In this document: one piece after another, positions 19,050-28,476 of the stretch | Numbering within the stretch: the first letter of the stretch is position 1 | Layout of the letters: each line of letters starts with the position of its first letter | Assembly: GCF_000830985.1 (NCBI RefSeq) | Contig: NZ_CP007151.1 | Span: 2,604,001 to 2,668,000 of the forward strand | Length of the DNA: 64,000 bases | Direction: 5' to 3' | From: Marinobacter similis | GTDB taxonomy: Bacteria > Pseudomonadota > Gammaproteobacteria > Pseudomonadales > Oleiphilaceae | The notes under the pieces: generated by a model | Seen by the model: the letters and a program-made list of their open reading frames with translations, nothing else | The model's database searches: none | Told to the model about the DNA's origin: nothing | Translations under genes and position numbers: made by a program

Positions 19050-20027
19050 ATGATCAAAAAGTCCCTATGGCTGGGTGTTGTGGCCAGTCTGAGTCTCGGC
19101 GGTTGTGCCACGGTTGAAGTGAATCCGAGAGACCTGGATAACCGAGTCCAGCTACCGCTTTCGGTAACTAATCCATCACCAGGCGGCGCTGTCACCAGCA
19201 AAGTGGTCATCTTTGAGGTAGACACCTCCAACGCAAAGGTTGCCAAGGAATCCGAGGCCGGCAGCTCCATCCAGTTTGCACTGGACGGCTATATTAATGA
19301 AGCTGGAGCGGAACTGGTTGACCGTAATCTCGCTGCCAAGCTGAAAGACGAAGTCATTCGTGCAGAGATGGGTGGCGCGGGTGCTTACCAGGGTGCCCCG
19401 GTAGCAGATTATGCTGTGCGCACAACCGTGACGGGCGCCAGCTTTGGCGCCGAGTTTAAGGAAGCCAGCCGCTGGACTGACGATGACGGTAAAACCCACG
19501 TAACCCCGGCGAGCTGCAATTATGCAAGCCGTGTTGGCCTGTCGGTGGATGTTTACACTGTACCGGAACTGAAGCGGGTGAAGTCTCTGCGAGGAACGGG
19601 CAGTACCTCAGCGTCCGAAGATGCTCGCAATTCCAACTGCAGCAAGGGTGGTCCCAGTCTTGTTCGCCGGGCAGCGGAAGACGCCGTGTATGAAATTCAG
19701 GAAGAGCTCAAGGCTTTTTTAGCTCCCACCGGCTACGTTCTGCATGGCTTTGAAACCGCTGAAGGCAAATACATCCTGAAAACCACTCTGACCAAAGCGA
19801 TTGGCGCAAAAGAGGGCAAAGGTGTGCGCATCATTAATGTCACCGAAGAAGGGGATCGCTATCCGATAGGCGAGGGCAAGATTGCAACGCCCCTCGTACA
19901 AAGTGGTGCGTTTGTAGTTGTAGACGAGGAAACGATTTCCCGTGTTCGCATTGGTGATGAAGTGCGCGTGGACCACAGTTGCTCCATCATGGGCTGCAAG
20001 CTGGATCAGACGCTGGGCATGAAATAG
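19050..20027 (+). CDS. Lipoprotein with CsgG/FlgT-like features
   Basis: 325 residues, lipobox SLGGC (Cys near residue 19). The middle region has ELVDRNLAAKLKDEVIRAE and alternates of the kind seen in CsgG and the middle domain of FlgT; the end (from about residue 240) contains GKGVRIINVTEEGDRYPIGEGK and VRIGDEVRV, resembling the C-terminal beta domain of FlgT. Assignment is by pattern only. An AAAGGAG ribosome site precedes the ATG. It is the last gene of the lipoprotein operon and is followed by a terminator. Confidence 0.55.
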   Translation: MIKKSLWLGVVASLSLGGCATVEVNPRDLDNRVQLPLSVTNPSPGGAVTSKVVIFEVDTSNAKVAKESEAGSSIQFALDGYINEAGAELVDRNLAAKLKDEVIRAEMGGAGAYQGAPVADYAVRTTVTGASFGAEFKEASRWTDDDGKTHVTPASCNYASRVGLSVDVYTVPELKRVKSLRGTGSTSASEDARNSNCSKGGPSLVRRAAEDAVYEIQEELKAFLAPTGYVLHGFETAEGKYILKTTLTKAIGAKEGKGVRIINVTEEGDRYPIGEGKIATPLVQSGAFVVVDEETISRVRIGDEVRVDHSCSIMGCKLDQTLGMK

Positions 20028-20057
20028 GCGGCCTTGCCAAACCGGTCGGCTAACTTC

Positions 20058-20095
20058 GGGGCCAGGTGAGCGTTTCATCTGGCCCCAGTTTTTTG
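20058..20095 (+). terminator. Rho-independent terminator closing the lipoprotein operon
   Basis: GGGGCCAG at 20058-20065 pairs with CTGGCCCC at 20079-20086, followed after AG by TTTTTT (20089-20094). It separates the lipoprotein operon from polysaccharide locus 1. Confidence 0.85.
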
Positions 20096-20182
20096 TTCTC
20101 GTAGTAATAGTTGCAATTCGAATCCTTTTACAACTCTTTACCTCCGTACCACCGCAAAACCCGTGTGTTGGCCGTTTGGTCA

Positions 20183-20211
20183 TTGGTTTGTCATGCCTGA
20201 TACCGTAGAAT
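20183..20211 (+). promoter_or_regulatory. Candidate sigma-70 promoter of polysaccharide locus 1
   Basis: TTGGTT (20183-20188) and TAGAAT (20206-20211) are separated by 17 bp. Transcription would start near 20218, about 100 nt before the wzi ATG and about 135 nt before the ops element. It is the best pair seen between the terminator at 20095 and wzi, but the -35 match is modest. Confidence 0.45.
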
Positions 20212-20320
20212 CTCCCCGCTCCTGAAGCAGTACATTCATCTACCGACAGGCATTAGTTGGGGGGCAGAGCTTCCCTTCCTGTTGCCAGTCCCCTGACGTA
20301 ACTCAGACAACCAGAAAACT

Positions 20321-21802
20321 ATGACCTTAAAACACTGGACCCTGGTCGGTGGGGCGGTAGCGTGCCTGAACAGTTTTTCAGCGATGGCCTCACCCTGGAT
20401 TGAGCCCGGGGATGTCCGTGCAAGGTACGCTCTGCAAAAACTGGCAGATAGAGCCACTTCGACAGAGTCGCAACCACTTGGCCGGTATCATGGGCGGATA
20501 TAAACAGCGGGGTCGACCGTTCTTCACTGGCGCAAGATCGATCGGTAACTGAAGCTACGCCTATTTGCGATTTGAGATGGAACAAGTCGCCCAGCCCGGT
20601 TTCCGCGCTGAAATGGCTCTATCAGGAAGCACTGAGCCAGCCTTTCTGACAAGTTTTGGTGAACAGGCTGAACAGCCAGGAGTATTGAGCCTGGATCTTC
20701 AATGGCAGGGTAACTATTGGGCCATCGGCGTAAACCCCTCTGTTGCAGCTAACCCAGAAGACGACGAGAAACTCAGGTTTGATGGTAGTTATCTGGCCGC
20801 TACTGTGAACAATTGGGTTCTGGGTGCGGGGGCCATTGATCGCTGGTGGGGACCGGGCTGGCAGCATAGTCTTATTCTGTCGAACAATGCCCGGCCATTG
20901 CCTTCGGTGTGGCTTAACCGGAATGAAACAACCGCTCCGCAATCCGAGTGGCTTGATTGGATCGGGCCGTGGCAATTCAGCGTGTTTGCAGGTCAGCTCG
21001 AAAGCGACCGCGTGGTGCCCGATACAAAGCTAATCGGAATGCGTTTTGGATTTCGGCCGATCGCCGGTCTGGATGTTGGGTTGTCCAGGATCCTCATGTT
21101 TGGCGGTGAGGGACGGCCGGAAAATGCCTCCACCGTGTGGGATATTCTGATTGGGCGGGATAATTCCCAAGATGGCGCGGAAAATGATCCCGGCAATCAG
21201 CTCGGAAGCGTTGATATTCGCTACGGCTTTGCTGTGGGCGATCAAAGCATGGGCATATATACCCAAATGATGGGGGAGGACGAAGCTGGCGCCTTCCCGG
21301 CCCGAAAATCCTGGCTTTTCGGTGCCGATTGGACAAGCTCGCTGTTTACCCACGAACAGCAGTGGTTCCTGGAATACGCCAATACCCTGGCCGATGATGT
21401 ACTGGGCGACCCAATGCCCAACATCACGTATGACCACTTTCGGTATCAAACTGGCTATCACTACTATGGCCGTAGCATGGGAGCCAGCGTAGATGGAGAC
21501 GCGGAAGCCCTAACGTTCGGTGTGTTCAACTTCCTCCCTGATGGCAGCAATGTCGGGCTTAACCTTACCGCCGCTCGCTTGAACAAGGATGGAGTGCCCG
21601 GTGCGAGGGTTACTGATCCCGACGTATTTGCTTACCTACCAACCAACGCCCAAGACATTGCTGTGCTTGAAACCAGCTATGGTACCGAGGTAATGAATGG
21701 TTGGTTGAATCTCAAAGCCAGCGTTACCGATAAAAAAGTGCAATTGGTTGGGGGCGAGAAAGACCGATGGGCGCTCTCCGCTCCTGGCGTTACCGATTCT
21801 GA
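20321..21802 (+). CDS. Wzi-family outer-membrane capsule assembly protein (three frameshifts)
   Basis: A signal peptide (residues 1-23, cleavage near AMA-SPW) is followed by EPGDVRARYALQKLADR, then the beta-barrel region with AIDRWWGPGWQHSLILSNN, the family hallmark, and FGADWTSSLFTHEQQWFLEY. The frame changes near 20453, 20554 and 21782; adding G, T and T respectively joins all pieces. The last correction yields the classic barrel end SWRYRF with stop at 21802. Wzi proteins are outer-membrane barrels that help attach or export group-1-type capsule. The ops element lies within its codons 11-15. First gene of locus 1. Confidence 0.82.
20353..20365 (+). promoter_or_regulatory. ops element (RfaH recruitment site) inside the wzi signal-peptide codons
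   Basis: GGCGGTAGCGTGC is identical to the core of the E. coli ops element, at which RNA polymerase pauses and RfaH binds the non-template strand. Here it lies 32 bp inside the wzi coding region and is read as part of the signal peptide. An rfaH gene is present at 14337-14822. The remaining part of the classic 39-bp JUMPstart is not recognisable upstream. Confidence 0.88.
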
Positions 21803-21833
21803 AACTCTGCAAAATCAACCGGACCTGAAACCC

Positions 21834-24329
21834 GTGAATCTGAAACAAAAACTGATCCTGGCGCTTTTGTTGTTGCCAGCTTTCGCTGCTCATTCTCAAT
21901 CCATTACACCCGCCCAGATTGAGCAATTTAAATCCCTACCAAAAAGCCAGCAAGAAGCTCTGGCCAGCCAATATGGTATTGATCTCGATAGCCTCAGTTC
22001 CGCCGGTCAGCAGAGTCGGCGCCCTCGGGAAGTGCAGGTAGTAGAGCCTGTATCTAGGATGCCAGAGGAAGAGAAGGGGCAAGCTCAGGAAGAAAAGCAG
22101 CAGGAACAGAAAACCGCGGCCAAAAACGGCGGCCTCAAGCCGTATGGCTACGACCTTTTCAGGGGCAGCCCAACCACCTTTGCTCCGGTAACTGAAATTC
22201 CGATCCCTTCCGAATACACCCTGGGCCCAGGCGACGTATTGAGAATTCAACTCTGGGGCAAAGAAAACCAGAATCTGGAGCTGCCCATCAGCCGTGATGG
22301 CACCATCAGCTTCCCCCAGTCCGGCCCCATGAGCGTGGCGGGGCTGAGTTTTGATGAAGCCAAGCAGCAGATCACCACAAAGGTCTCCGAGCAATACATT
22401 GGCGTTCAGGTCAGTGTCTCTCTGGGCGAGCTGCGCAGCATGCGGGTGTTCGTTCTCGGTGAAGCCCGCAACCCCGGCTCTTACTCAGTCAGCTCTCTCT
22501 CAACCATTACCAACGCCCTGTATGTTTCCGGTGGCATCAAGTTAAACGGCTCCCTGCGAAACCTCCAGCACAAGCGTAACGGAAAGCTGGTTGGCACACT
22601 GGATCTTTACGACCTACTGCTCAAGGGCGATAGCTCCGACGACACTCGTTTGCAGCCGGGCGATGTAATCTTCATTCCGCCGGTCGGCAATCGCGTAGGC
22701 ATAAAGGGCGAGGTATACCGCCCAGCGCTTTATGAACTGAGCAATGAAGAAACTCTGGCAGACCTGGTTCAAATGGCTGGCGGCCTTACGCCCCAGGCCT
22801 ACCCCCAACGAATTAACATAGAGCGCACCAACGACGATTTCCTGCGCATTATCACCGAGGCCGATTACACCGCCCGAAAAGGCAAAAACGCGCGAATTCA
22901 AGCGGGTGACACGGTTTCTATTCCCTCTATCTCTGACATCACAGGGCAGTATGTCGAGATCAGTGGGGCAGCAACCCGACCTGGTCGTTTTGCCTGGATG
23001 CCAGGTATGCGGGTAAGTTCAGTGATCAAAAACCTGAACGCAGACCTTACCCCCGTTGCAGACAAGCGCTACGCAGCCATCGTGCGCACGGACAAAGCGA
23101 CAGACAGAGTCTCCGTACTGAACCTGCGCCTGAGAAAAGCGGTACAAAACCCCGGCAGCGAATTCGATATCCCGCTGCATGAGAAAGACCAGCTGTTATT
23201 CTTCTCTGATGCGGGAAAAGTGCAAGGTGGCGAAGAAGGCCGAAACTACACAAGGGCAAGCCTGTTCACCCCTGTGCTCAAGCGGCTGAAGAGCCAGGCT
23301 ACCCCGTCTTCCCCACAAAAAACCGTTCGCATCACTGGCCCTGTAAGGTATCCCGGTGAATATCCCCTGCCGGCCTCGCGCCAGCTTTCAGATGCGATTT
23401 TTGTGGCGGGTGGCCTGAAAGACTCGGCCTCTCTCTATCACGCCGAAGTCGCCCGCTATACCGCGGATGAAAACGGCATTGGAAAAACGAATATCCTCAA
23501 CGTAAACCTGGAAGATGCGATGGCCGGTAATGGCAACCTCACGCTCCAGAGCCGAGACAGAATCCTGATCAAATCCATACCGGATTTCGCGAAAACCAGC
23601 ACCATTGAGCTGGAAGGCGAGGTCCGTTACCCCGGCCAATACACCTTCCGCGATGGCGAAACCCTAAAGCAGGTTATTGAGCGCGCCGGCGGCCTGACTG
23701 ACAACGCTTTCCCTAGAGGCGCTGTGTTTACCCGGGCGAAACTACGACAGCTGGAAGCCCAGCGGTTACGGGAAGCCGAAGAACGCCTGCAAGGCGACTT
23801 ACTTGGCGTGCAGTTGGAAGGCGATGGGGTAGGCGGTCAAAGCGCTGACCGGGTACAGCAAGTTGAAGACCTGCTTGGTGACGTCCAGCGTAGCCGGCCG
23901 GTCGGTCGCATGGTGGTGGATCTTGAAGCAGTATTAAATGATGGAGACTATCAGGCCATCCGCCTACAGGACGGCGACTCCCTTACCGTACCAACCATTC
24001 CCCAATCCGTTACGGTCTTTGGCGAGGTGCAATTCCCTACCAGCCATCTGCATCAAGCCAGCTTAACCGTAGATGACTATCTCGAGCGCTCCGGCGGGCC
24101 CACTCGCCAGGCCGATGAGAGCCGAGTGTATGTTGTAAAAGCAGACGGCTCAGTAATGCTGCCGGAAGAGAGCCGGTGGTTTGGCGGCCGGAGCCAGAAA
24201 TTGGAGCCAGGTGACACGGTTATTATGCCAATCGATGTGGATCGTCTGAATCAGCTGGAGCTCTGGACCAACGTCAGCCAGATTGTTTACCAGATGGCTC
24301 TGGGCGCAGCCGCAGTGGGGAACCTGTGA
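21834..24329 (+). CDS. Large Wza-like polysaccharide export protein with repeated SLBB domains
   Basis: A GTG at 21834 opens a signal peptide (LKQKLILALLLLPAFAAHSQ). The same frame is open upstream only because the wzi stop is displaced, so the apparent 1254-residue fusion is not real. The 831-residue protein has a Gln/Glu-rich linker (about residues 70-100), the Poly_export domain (YTLGPGDVLRIQLWGKEN), and about five or six SLBB repeats marked by GEARNPGSYSV, GEVYRPALYEL, GAATRPGRFAW, GPVRYPGEYPL, GEVRYPGQYTF and GEVQFPTSHLH. It has no lipobox and a short hydrophobic end (VYQMALGAAAVGNL). Role: outer-membrane/periplasmic channel for the locus 1 polymer. Confidence 0.85.
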   Translation: MNLKQKLILALLLLPAFAAHSQSITPAQIEQFKSLPKSQQEALASQYGIDLDSLSSAGQQSRRPREVQVVEPVSRMPEEEKGQAQEEKQQEQKTAAKNGGLKPYGYDLFRGSPTTFAPVTEIPIPSEYTLGPGDVLRIQLWGKENQNLELPISRDGTISFPQSGPMSVAGLSFDEAKQQITTKVSEQYIGVQVSVSLGELRSMRVFVLGEARNPGSYSVSSLSTITNALYVSGGIKLNGSLRNLQHKRNGKLVGTLDLYDLLLKGDSSDDTRLQPGDVIFIPPVGNRVGIKGEVYRPALYELSNEETLADLVQMAGGLTPQAYPQRINIERTNDDFLRIITEADYTARKGKNARIQAGDTVSIPSISDITGQYVEISGAATRPGRFAWMPGMRVSSVIKNLNADLTPVADKRYAAIVRTDKATDRVSVLNLRLRKAVQNPGSEFDIPLHEKDQLLFFSDAGKVQGGEEGRNYTRASLFTPVLKRLKSQATPSSPQKTVRITGPVRYPGEYPLPASRQLSDAIFVAGGLKDSASLYHAEVARYTADENGIGKTNILNVNLEDAMAGNGNLTLQSRDRILIKSIPDFAKTSTIELEGEVRYPGQYTFRDGETLKQVIERAGGLTDNAFPRGAVFTRAKLRQLEAQRLREAEERLQGDLLGVQLEGDGVGGQSADRVQQVEDLLGDVQRSRPVGRMVVDLEAVLNDGDYQAIRLQDGDSLTVPTIPQSVTVFGEVQFPTSHLHQASLTVDDYLERSGGPTRQADESRVYVVKADGSVMLPEESRWFGGRSQKLEPGDTVIMPIDVDRLNQLELWTNVSQIVYQMALGAAAVGNL

Positions 24330-25296
24330 TGAGCCAATATGAGCGGACACCGCAAACGCCTGGAGTTCAGGCATACCCTGACGACGAAATCGATCTGCGG
24401 GAGCTTTTTGCGACCCTGTGGAGGGGAAAGTGGATTGTGGTAGCCACCACAATCCTATTCGCACTGGCGGGCGTGTTCTACGCACTCAATAAACCCAACA
24501 TCTATCAGGCCAGTGTTCTTCTCGCTCCCACCCAGGACGAAGGGGGCGTGAGCGGCATTAGTGGTCAGCTCGGCGGCTTGGCAAGCCTGGCGGGCATCAA
24601 TCTTGGCGGTGGCGGCGACAACCAGACGGTGATGGCCAAAGCGGTGCTGCAATCCTACGCGTTTCTCAGTGATTTCATCGACCGCCACGAACTGATCATA
24701 CCCCTCATGGCTACCGAAGCCTGGGATGGGGAGAAACAAACGTGGGTCATCGACCGTGAGCTCTACAACCCCGACAGCGGCGAATGGCTTAAAGATGAAG
24801 AAGCAAAAAGCCTCAAGCTACCAGCTGGGACATGGTAAAAGAATTCAAAGAAAGCCACCTCAGCCTGTCCAGTAATGACGAAACTGGCATGGTCACCCTC
24901 AGTGTTAAAAGCCAATCGCCCGTAACGGCAAAAGGTTGGGCTGAAAAATTGGTGCACGACATCAACGAACACATGCGTCAGCAAGATGTCGAAGAAGCTG
25001 AAGCGCGCATTGCGTACCTTGAAGACAAACTGAGTGAAACTAACATCTCCGGTATGCAGCAGGTGTTCTATCAGCTCATAGAAAGCGAAACTCGCACGGT
25101 GATGCTGGCAAATGCTCGAGACGAGTACGTCTTTAAAACCGTAGACCCAGCCATCGTCCCTCAGGAAAAAAGCGAACCCAAACGAGCTCTTATTGTCATC
25201 GTGGCCACGATGCTTGGTGGCATGCTTGGGGTCTTTTTCGTATTCGTACGAGCATTCATTCGATCGGAAAAAGAGCCGGACACTGAAGAGCACTAA
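24329..25296 (+). CDS. Wzz-type chain-length determinant / polysaccharide co-polymerase (one frameshift)
   Basis: The ATG overlaps the stop of the export gene (TGATG). Residues 20-30 (DEIDLRELFATLWRGKW) lead into TM1; the periplasmic part has a coiled-coil stretch (VEEAEARIAYLEDKLSE) and the C-terminal end has PAIVPQEKSEPKRALIV followed by TM2, the Pro-rich signature of Wzz. The frame changes near 24830; one added base before GGGAC gives a continuous protein of about 322 residues. No tyrosine-kinase domain is attached. It sets polymer length with Wzy at the inner membrane. Confidence 0.85.
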
Positions 25297-25398
25297 AACG
25301 AGTTTAGAGCGAGTTAATTGCTCGAACTTGGGCTGCAGCCCAAGCGGACACGCGTAACGCTTGGGCCCGCTTGAATAAAGTGACGGACAGCAATAGAG

Positions 25399-25425
25399 AA
25401 CCGATAAGCGACCCTTATCGGTTTT
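25399..25425 (+). terminator. Probable terminator after wzz
   Basis: AACCGATAAG (25399-25408) pairs perfectly with CTTATCGGTT (25414-25423) over a 5-nt loop, followed by only TT. The short T run makes it weak and a possible attenuator that RfaH-modified polymerase would read through. A separate 18-bp palindrome lies upstream at 25327-25344. Confidence 0.55.
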
Positions 25426-25462
25426 GGAAATTCTTGAAAGATCAAATGGTTAAGTTTTAGGA

Positions 25463-25634
25463 TTTCCGTCATTGGAAAGCCTGTTTCCGCAAAGTAGAAG
25501 GAATTGCCGTACAAAGCTTGTTTCCAGCTCTGGAAACCCATTAGGCTCATTTCCAGCTTTGGCAAAGTGCTTTCCAAACATTCTCACTGATAGCGATCAA
25601 AAGCCAGTTTCCAGCTTAAGAATGCCATTTTCCA
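25463..25634. repeat. Cluster of TTTCCA/TGGAAA motifs upstream of rmlB
   Basis: Within 172 bp the motif TTTCC(A/G) or its complement occurs at about 25463, 25473, 25484, 25521, 25531, 25550, 25571, 25608 and 25629. TTTCCAGCT occurs three times (25521, 25550, 25608), and 25521-25536 forms an inverted pair TTTCCA-N4-TGGAAA. The region is a 400-bp gap without genes between wzz and rmlB. It may be a regulator-binding array or decayed repeat DNA. Confidence 0.5.
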
Positions 25635-25700
25635 AATTTAGACAACAAGTCAGTAGGAGCGGTCGCGCTTCACTCTGATGCAACCTCGTCAGGCACCCAA

Positions 25701-26753
25701 ATGAAACTATTGGTAACAGGTGGAGCCGGCTTTATAGGCTCTGCCGTCATCCGACACATCATTAATGATACGGCCGATGAAGTGGTCAACCTCGATAAGC
25801 TTACCTACGCAGGCAACCTTGAGAGTCTCGCCGAAGTAAGTGGGAGTGATCGGTACAGCTTTGAGCAGGTCGACATCTGCAACCGCGCTGAGGTCGATCG
25901 CGTCTTGGCCCAGTACCAGCCGGACGCCATTATGCACCTGGCAGCCGAAAGCCATGTGGATCGTTCTATTGATGGGCCCGCTGCATTCATCGAAACCAAC
26001 ATCGTCGGTACCTACACGCTTCTGGAAGCGACAAAGAAGTATTGGGCGCAATTGGACCAAGCCAAGAAAAACAACTTCCGGTTTCATCACATCTCAACCG
26101 ATGAAGTGTATGGCGATCTGGAGGGAACAGAAGAACTGTTCACCGAATCAACCTCTTATGCACCGAGCAGCCCCTACAGCGCCAGTAAAGCCAGCTCTGA
26201 TCACTTGGTGAGAGCATGGCACCGGACCTATGGCCTGCCTGTGCTGGTCACTAACTGCTCCAATAATTACGGTCCTTATCATTTCCCGGAGAAGCTCATT
26301 CCCCTGGTGATTCTTAATGCTCTTGAAGGCAAGCCGCTTCCGATCTACGGAGAAGGGACGCAGGTTCGCGACTGGCTTTTCGTCGAGGACCACGCACGAG
26401 CTCTTTATAGAGTCGTAAAGAAAGGTGTGGTAGGGGAAACCTACAACATCGGTGGCCACAATGAGAAGCAGAATATCGAAGTGGTGCAGCTCATTTGCGA
26501 TTGGCTACAGAAATTAGTGCCCTCTGCCAATTTGTATCGTGACCTTATTACTCACGTCACCGATCGTCCAGGTCACGATCTGCGTTATGCCATAGACGCT
26601 AGCAAAATTGAGGAAGAACTCGGCTGGACCCCGGAAGAAACCTTCGAAACAGGTATTCGAAAAACTGTCCAGTGGTATCTAGACAACCTCGATTGGTGCA
26701 AACGTGTTCAAGATGGCAGTTACCAACGCCAACGACTGGGTGCTAGCACATGA
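25701..26753 (+). CDS. rmlB: dTDP-glucose 4,6-dehydratase (copy 1)
   Basis: 350 residues, intact. NAD-binding GGAGFIG (residues 7-13), [11 protein letters not shown] with the catalytic Thr-Asp-Glu, and [10 protein letters not shown] with the Tyr-x3-Lys pair. It converts dTDP-glucose to dTDP-4-keto-6-deoxyglucose in the cytoplasm. It opens the complete rmlBDAC operon and overlaps rmlD by 4 bp. The product can feed rhamnose synthesis and 4-amino-sugar pathways. Confidence 0.96.
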   Translation: MKLLVTGGAGFIGSAVIRHIINDTADEVVNLDKLTYAGNLESLAEVSGSDRYSFEQVDICNRAEVDRVLAQYQPDAIMHLAAESHVDRSIDGPAAFIETNIVGTYTLLEATKKYWAQLDQAKKNNFRFHHISTDEVYGDLEGTEELFTESTSYAPSSPYSASKASSDHLVRAWHRTYGLPVLVTNCSNNYGPYHFPEKLIPLVILNALEGKPLPIYGEGTQVRDWLFVEDHARALYRVVKKGVVGETYNIGGHNEKQNIEVVQLICDWLQKLVPSANLYRDLITHVTDRPGHDLRYAIDASKIEEELGWTPEETFETGIRKTVQWYLDNLDWCKRVQDGSYQRQRLGAST

Positions 26754-27598
26754 ATATTCTGTTGTTAGGAAAAACTGGCCAAGTCGGTTTCGAACTCCAC
26801 CGCACCCTCTCCCCCCTTGGCACCATCAACGCCCCGGGTAGGGAAGAGTTAAACCTGATGGACGAACGGGCCGTAACCAACTTCCTCGCCAATGCAAACC
26901 CAGACCTGATTGTAAATGCCGCCGCTTGGACAGTCGTAGACGCAGCGGAAGATAAGCGCACTGAAGCCGAGCGCCTTAACACGGGGCTGCCCAAACAGTT
27001 AGCTGAATACGCAGCCGCCAACAACGTACGCCTGGTTCATTACAGCAGCGATTACGTCTACCCAGGCAGTGGTGAAACCCCGTGGCAGGAAACCAGTCCT
27101 ACTGACCCCCTGAGTTATTACGGCAAAACCAAACTCAAGGGTGACCAGGCCATCGAACAAAGCGGCGTGGATTATCTCATCTTCCGCACTAGCTGGGTCT
27201 ACAGTGCCCGTGGCAATAATTTCATGAAAACCATGTTGCGCCTGGCGCAAAGTAAAACCGATCTCAACATAGTGTCGGACCAGATTGGCGCGCCGACTCC
27301 AGCAAGGTTGATTGCTCAGGTGACCACTTTGGCCGTTTACGGTCAGTTGGCAAAGGGGCTATACCACCTTGCTCCTCGCGGTGAAACAAGCTGGGAAGGT
27401 TTCGCACAGGAAATATTTCGGCTGGCAGGGGAGAAAGTCAAAACGAACGCCATCCCCACCAGCGACTACCCGACGCCCGCTAAAAGGCCGCTGAACTCGC
27501 GACTGGACACAACTAAAGCGGAACAAGCCCTGAGTATCCGGCTACCAGACTGGCAAAGCCAACTGGAATTGACATTGCATGAATATCTGGAGGATTAA
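26750..27598 (+). CDS. rmlD: dTDP-4-dehydrorhamnose reductase (copy 1)
   Basis: 282 residues, intact. The Rossmann motif GKTGQVG (residues 7-13), [12 protein letters not shown] and [10 protein letters not shown] with the Tyr-x3-Lys catalytic pair identify RmlD, which makes dTDP-L-rhamnose with NADPH. Stop and the rmlA start are adjacent (TAAATG). Confidence 0.95.
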   Translation: MNILLLGKTGQVGFELHRTLSPLGTINAPGREELNLMDERAVTNFLANANPDLIVNAAAWTVVDAAEDKRTEAERLNTGLPKQLAEYAAANNVRLVHYSSDYVYPGSGETPWQETSPTDPLSYYGKTKLKGDQAIEQSGVDYLIFRTSWVYSARGNNFMKTMLRLAQSKTDLNIVSDQIGAPTPARLIAQVTTLAVYGQLAKGLYHLAPRGETSWEGFAQEIFRLAGEKVKTNAIPTSDYPTPAKRPLNSRLDTTKAEQALSIRLPDWQSQLELTLHEYLED

Positions 27599-28467
27599 AT
27601 GAAAGGAATCATACTGGCCGGCGGCTCCGGCACACGTTTGTACCCAATCACGAGAGGCATCTCCAAGCAACTCCTCCCGGTGTACGACAAACCAATGATC
27701 TATTATCCCTTGTCCGTCCTCATGCTGGCCGGGATACGGGACATCCTCGTCATAACTACACCGGAAGATCAGGATGCTTCAAGCGCCTCCTAGATGACGG
27801 TAGCCAATGGGGCATTAATCTCACCTACGCTTCACAACCCAGCCCAGACGGTCTGGCCCAGGCCTTTATTGTTGGTGAAGACTTCATTGGGAAAGACAGC
27901 GTCTGCTTGGTGCTGGGCGATAACATCTATTACGGTCAGGGCCTCAGCAAGTTGCTTCAAGCCGCCGCATCACGAGAAAGAGGTGCAACTGTCTTCGGTT
28001 ATCAGGTCACGGACCCCGAACGTTTCGGGGTGGTCGAGTTTGATGACGATCAGCGCGCCATCTCTATCGAAGAGAAACCCGCCAATCCAAAATCTGATTA
28101 CGCAGTCACGGGCCTCTATTTCTACGACAATGACGTAGTAGGGATCGCCAAGCAGGTGCAGCCTTCTGAGCGTGGCGAGCTCGAAATCACCAGCGTCAAC
28201 CAAGCTTATCTGGACAGAGGCGATTTGAACGTACAGCTTCTCGGTCGAGGATTTGCTTGGTTGGATACCGGCACCTTTGACTCCCTCCATAACGCCGCCA
28301 GTTTTATCGAGACCTTAGAAAAGCGTCAGGGGTTGAAAATTGCCTGCTTGGAAGAAATCGCCTATCGCATGGGTTTTATTGGCGAGCAGCAGCTGTTAGC
28401 AGAGACTGAAAACCTCAAAAAGAACAGTTATGGCGAGTACTTGAAGAAGCTAGTCAAAACCAAATGA
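27599..28467 (+). CDS. rmlA: Glucose-1-phosphate thymidylyltransferase (copy 1; one frameshift)
   Basis: The first frame carries [20 protein letters not shown] and KPMIYYPLS; it stops at 27793. The rest ([48 protein letters not shown]) is in another frame up to 28467. Comparison with copy 2 shows GAT GGA TTT against GAT GCT TC here, so one G is missing near 27777. Full length is about 290 residues. It activates glucose-1-phosphate with dTTP. Confidence 0.92.
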
Positions 28468-28476
28468 GCGGCCTTT

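Noticed and set aside
20310..20352. Full 39-bp JUMPstart sequence
   Set aside because: Only the ops core matches; the upstream CTGGTAGCT-type part is not present, so I call ops only.
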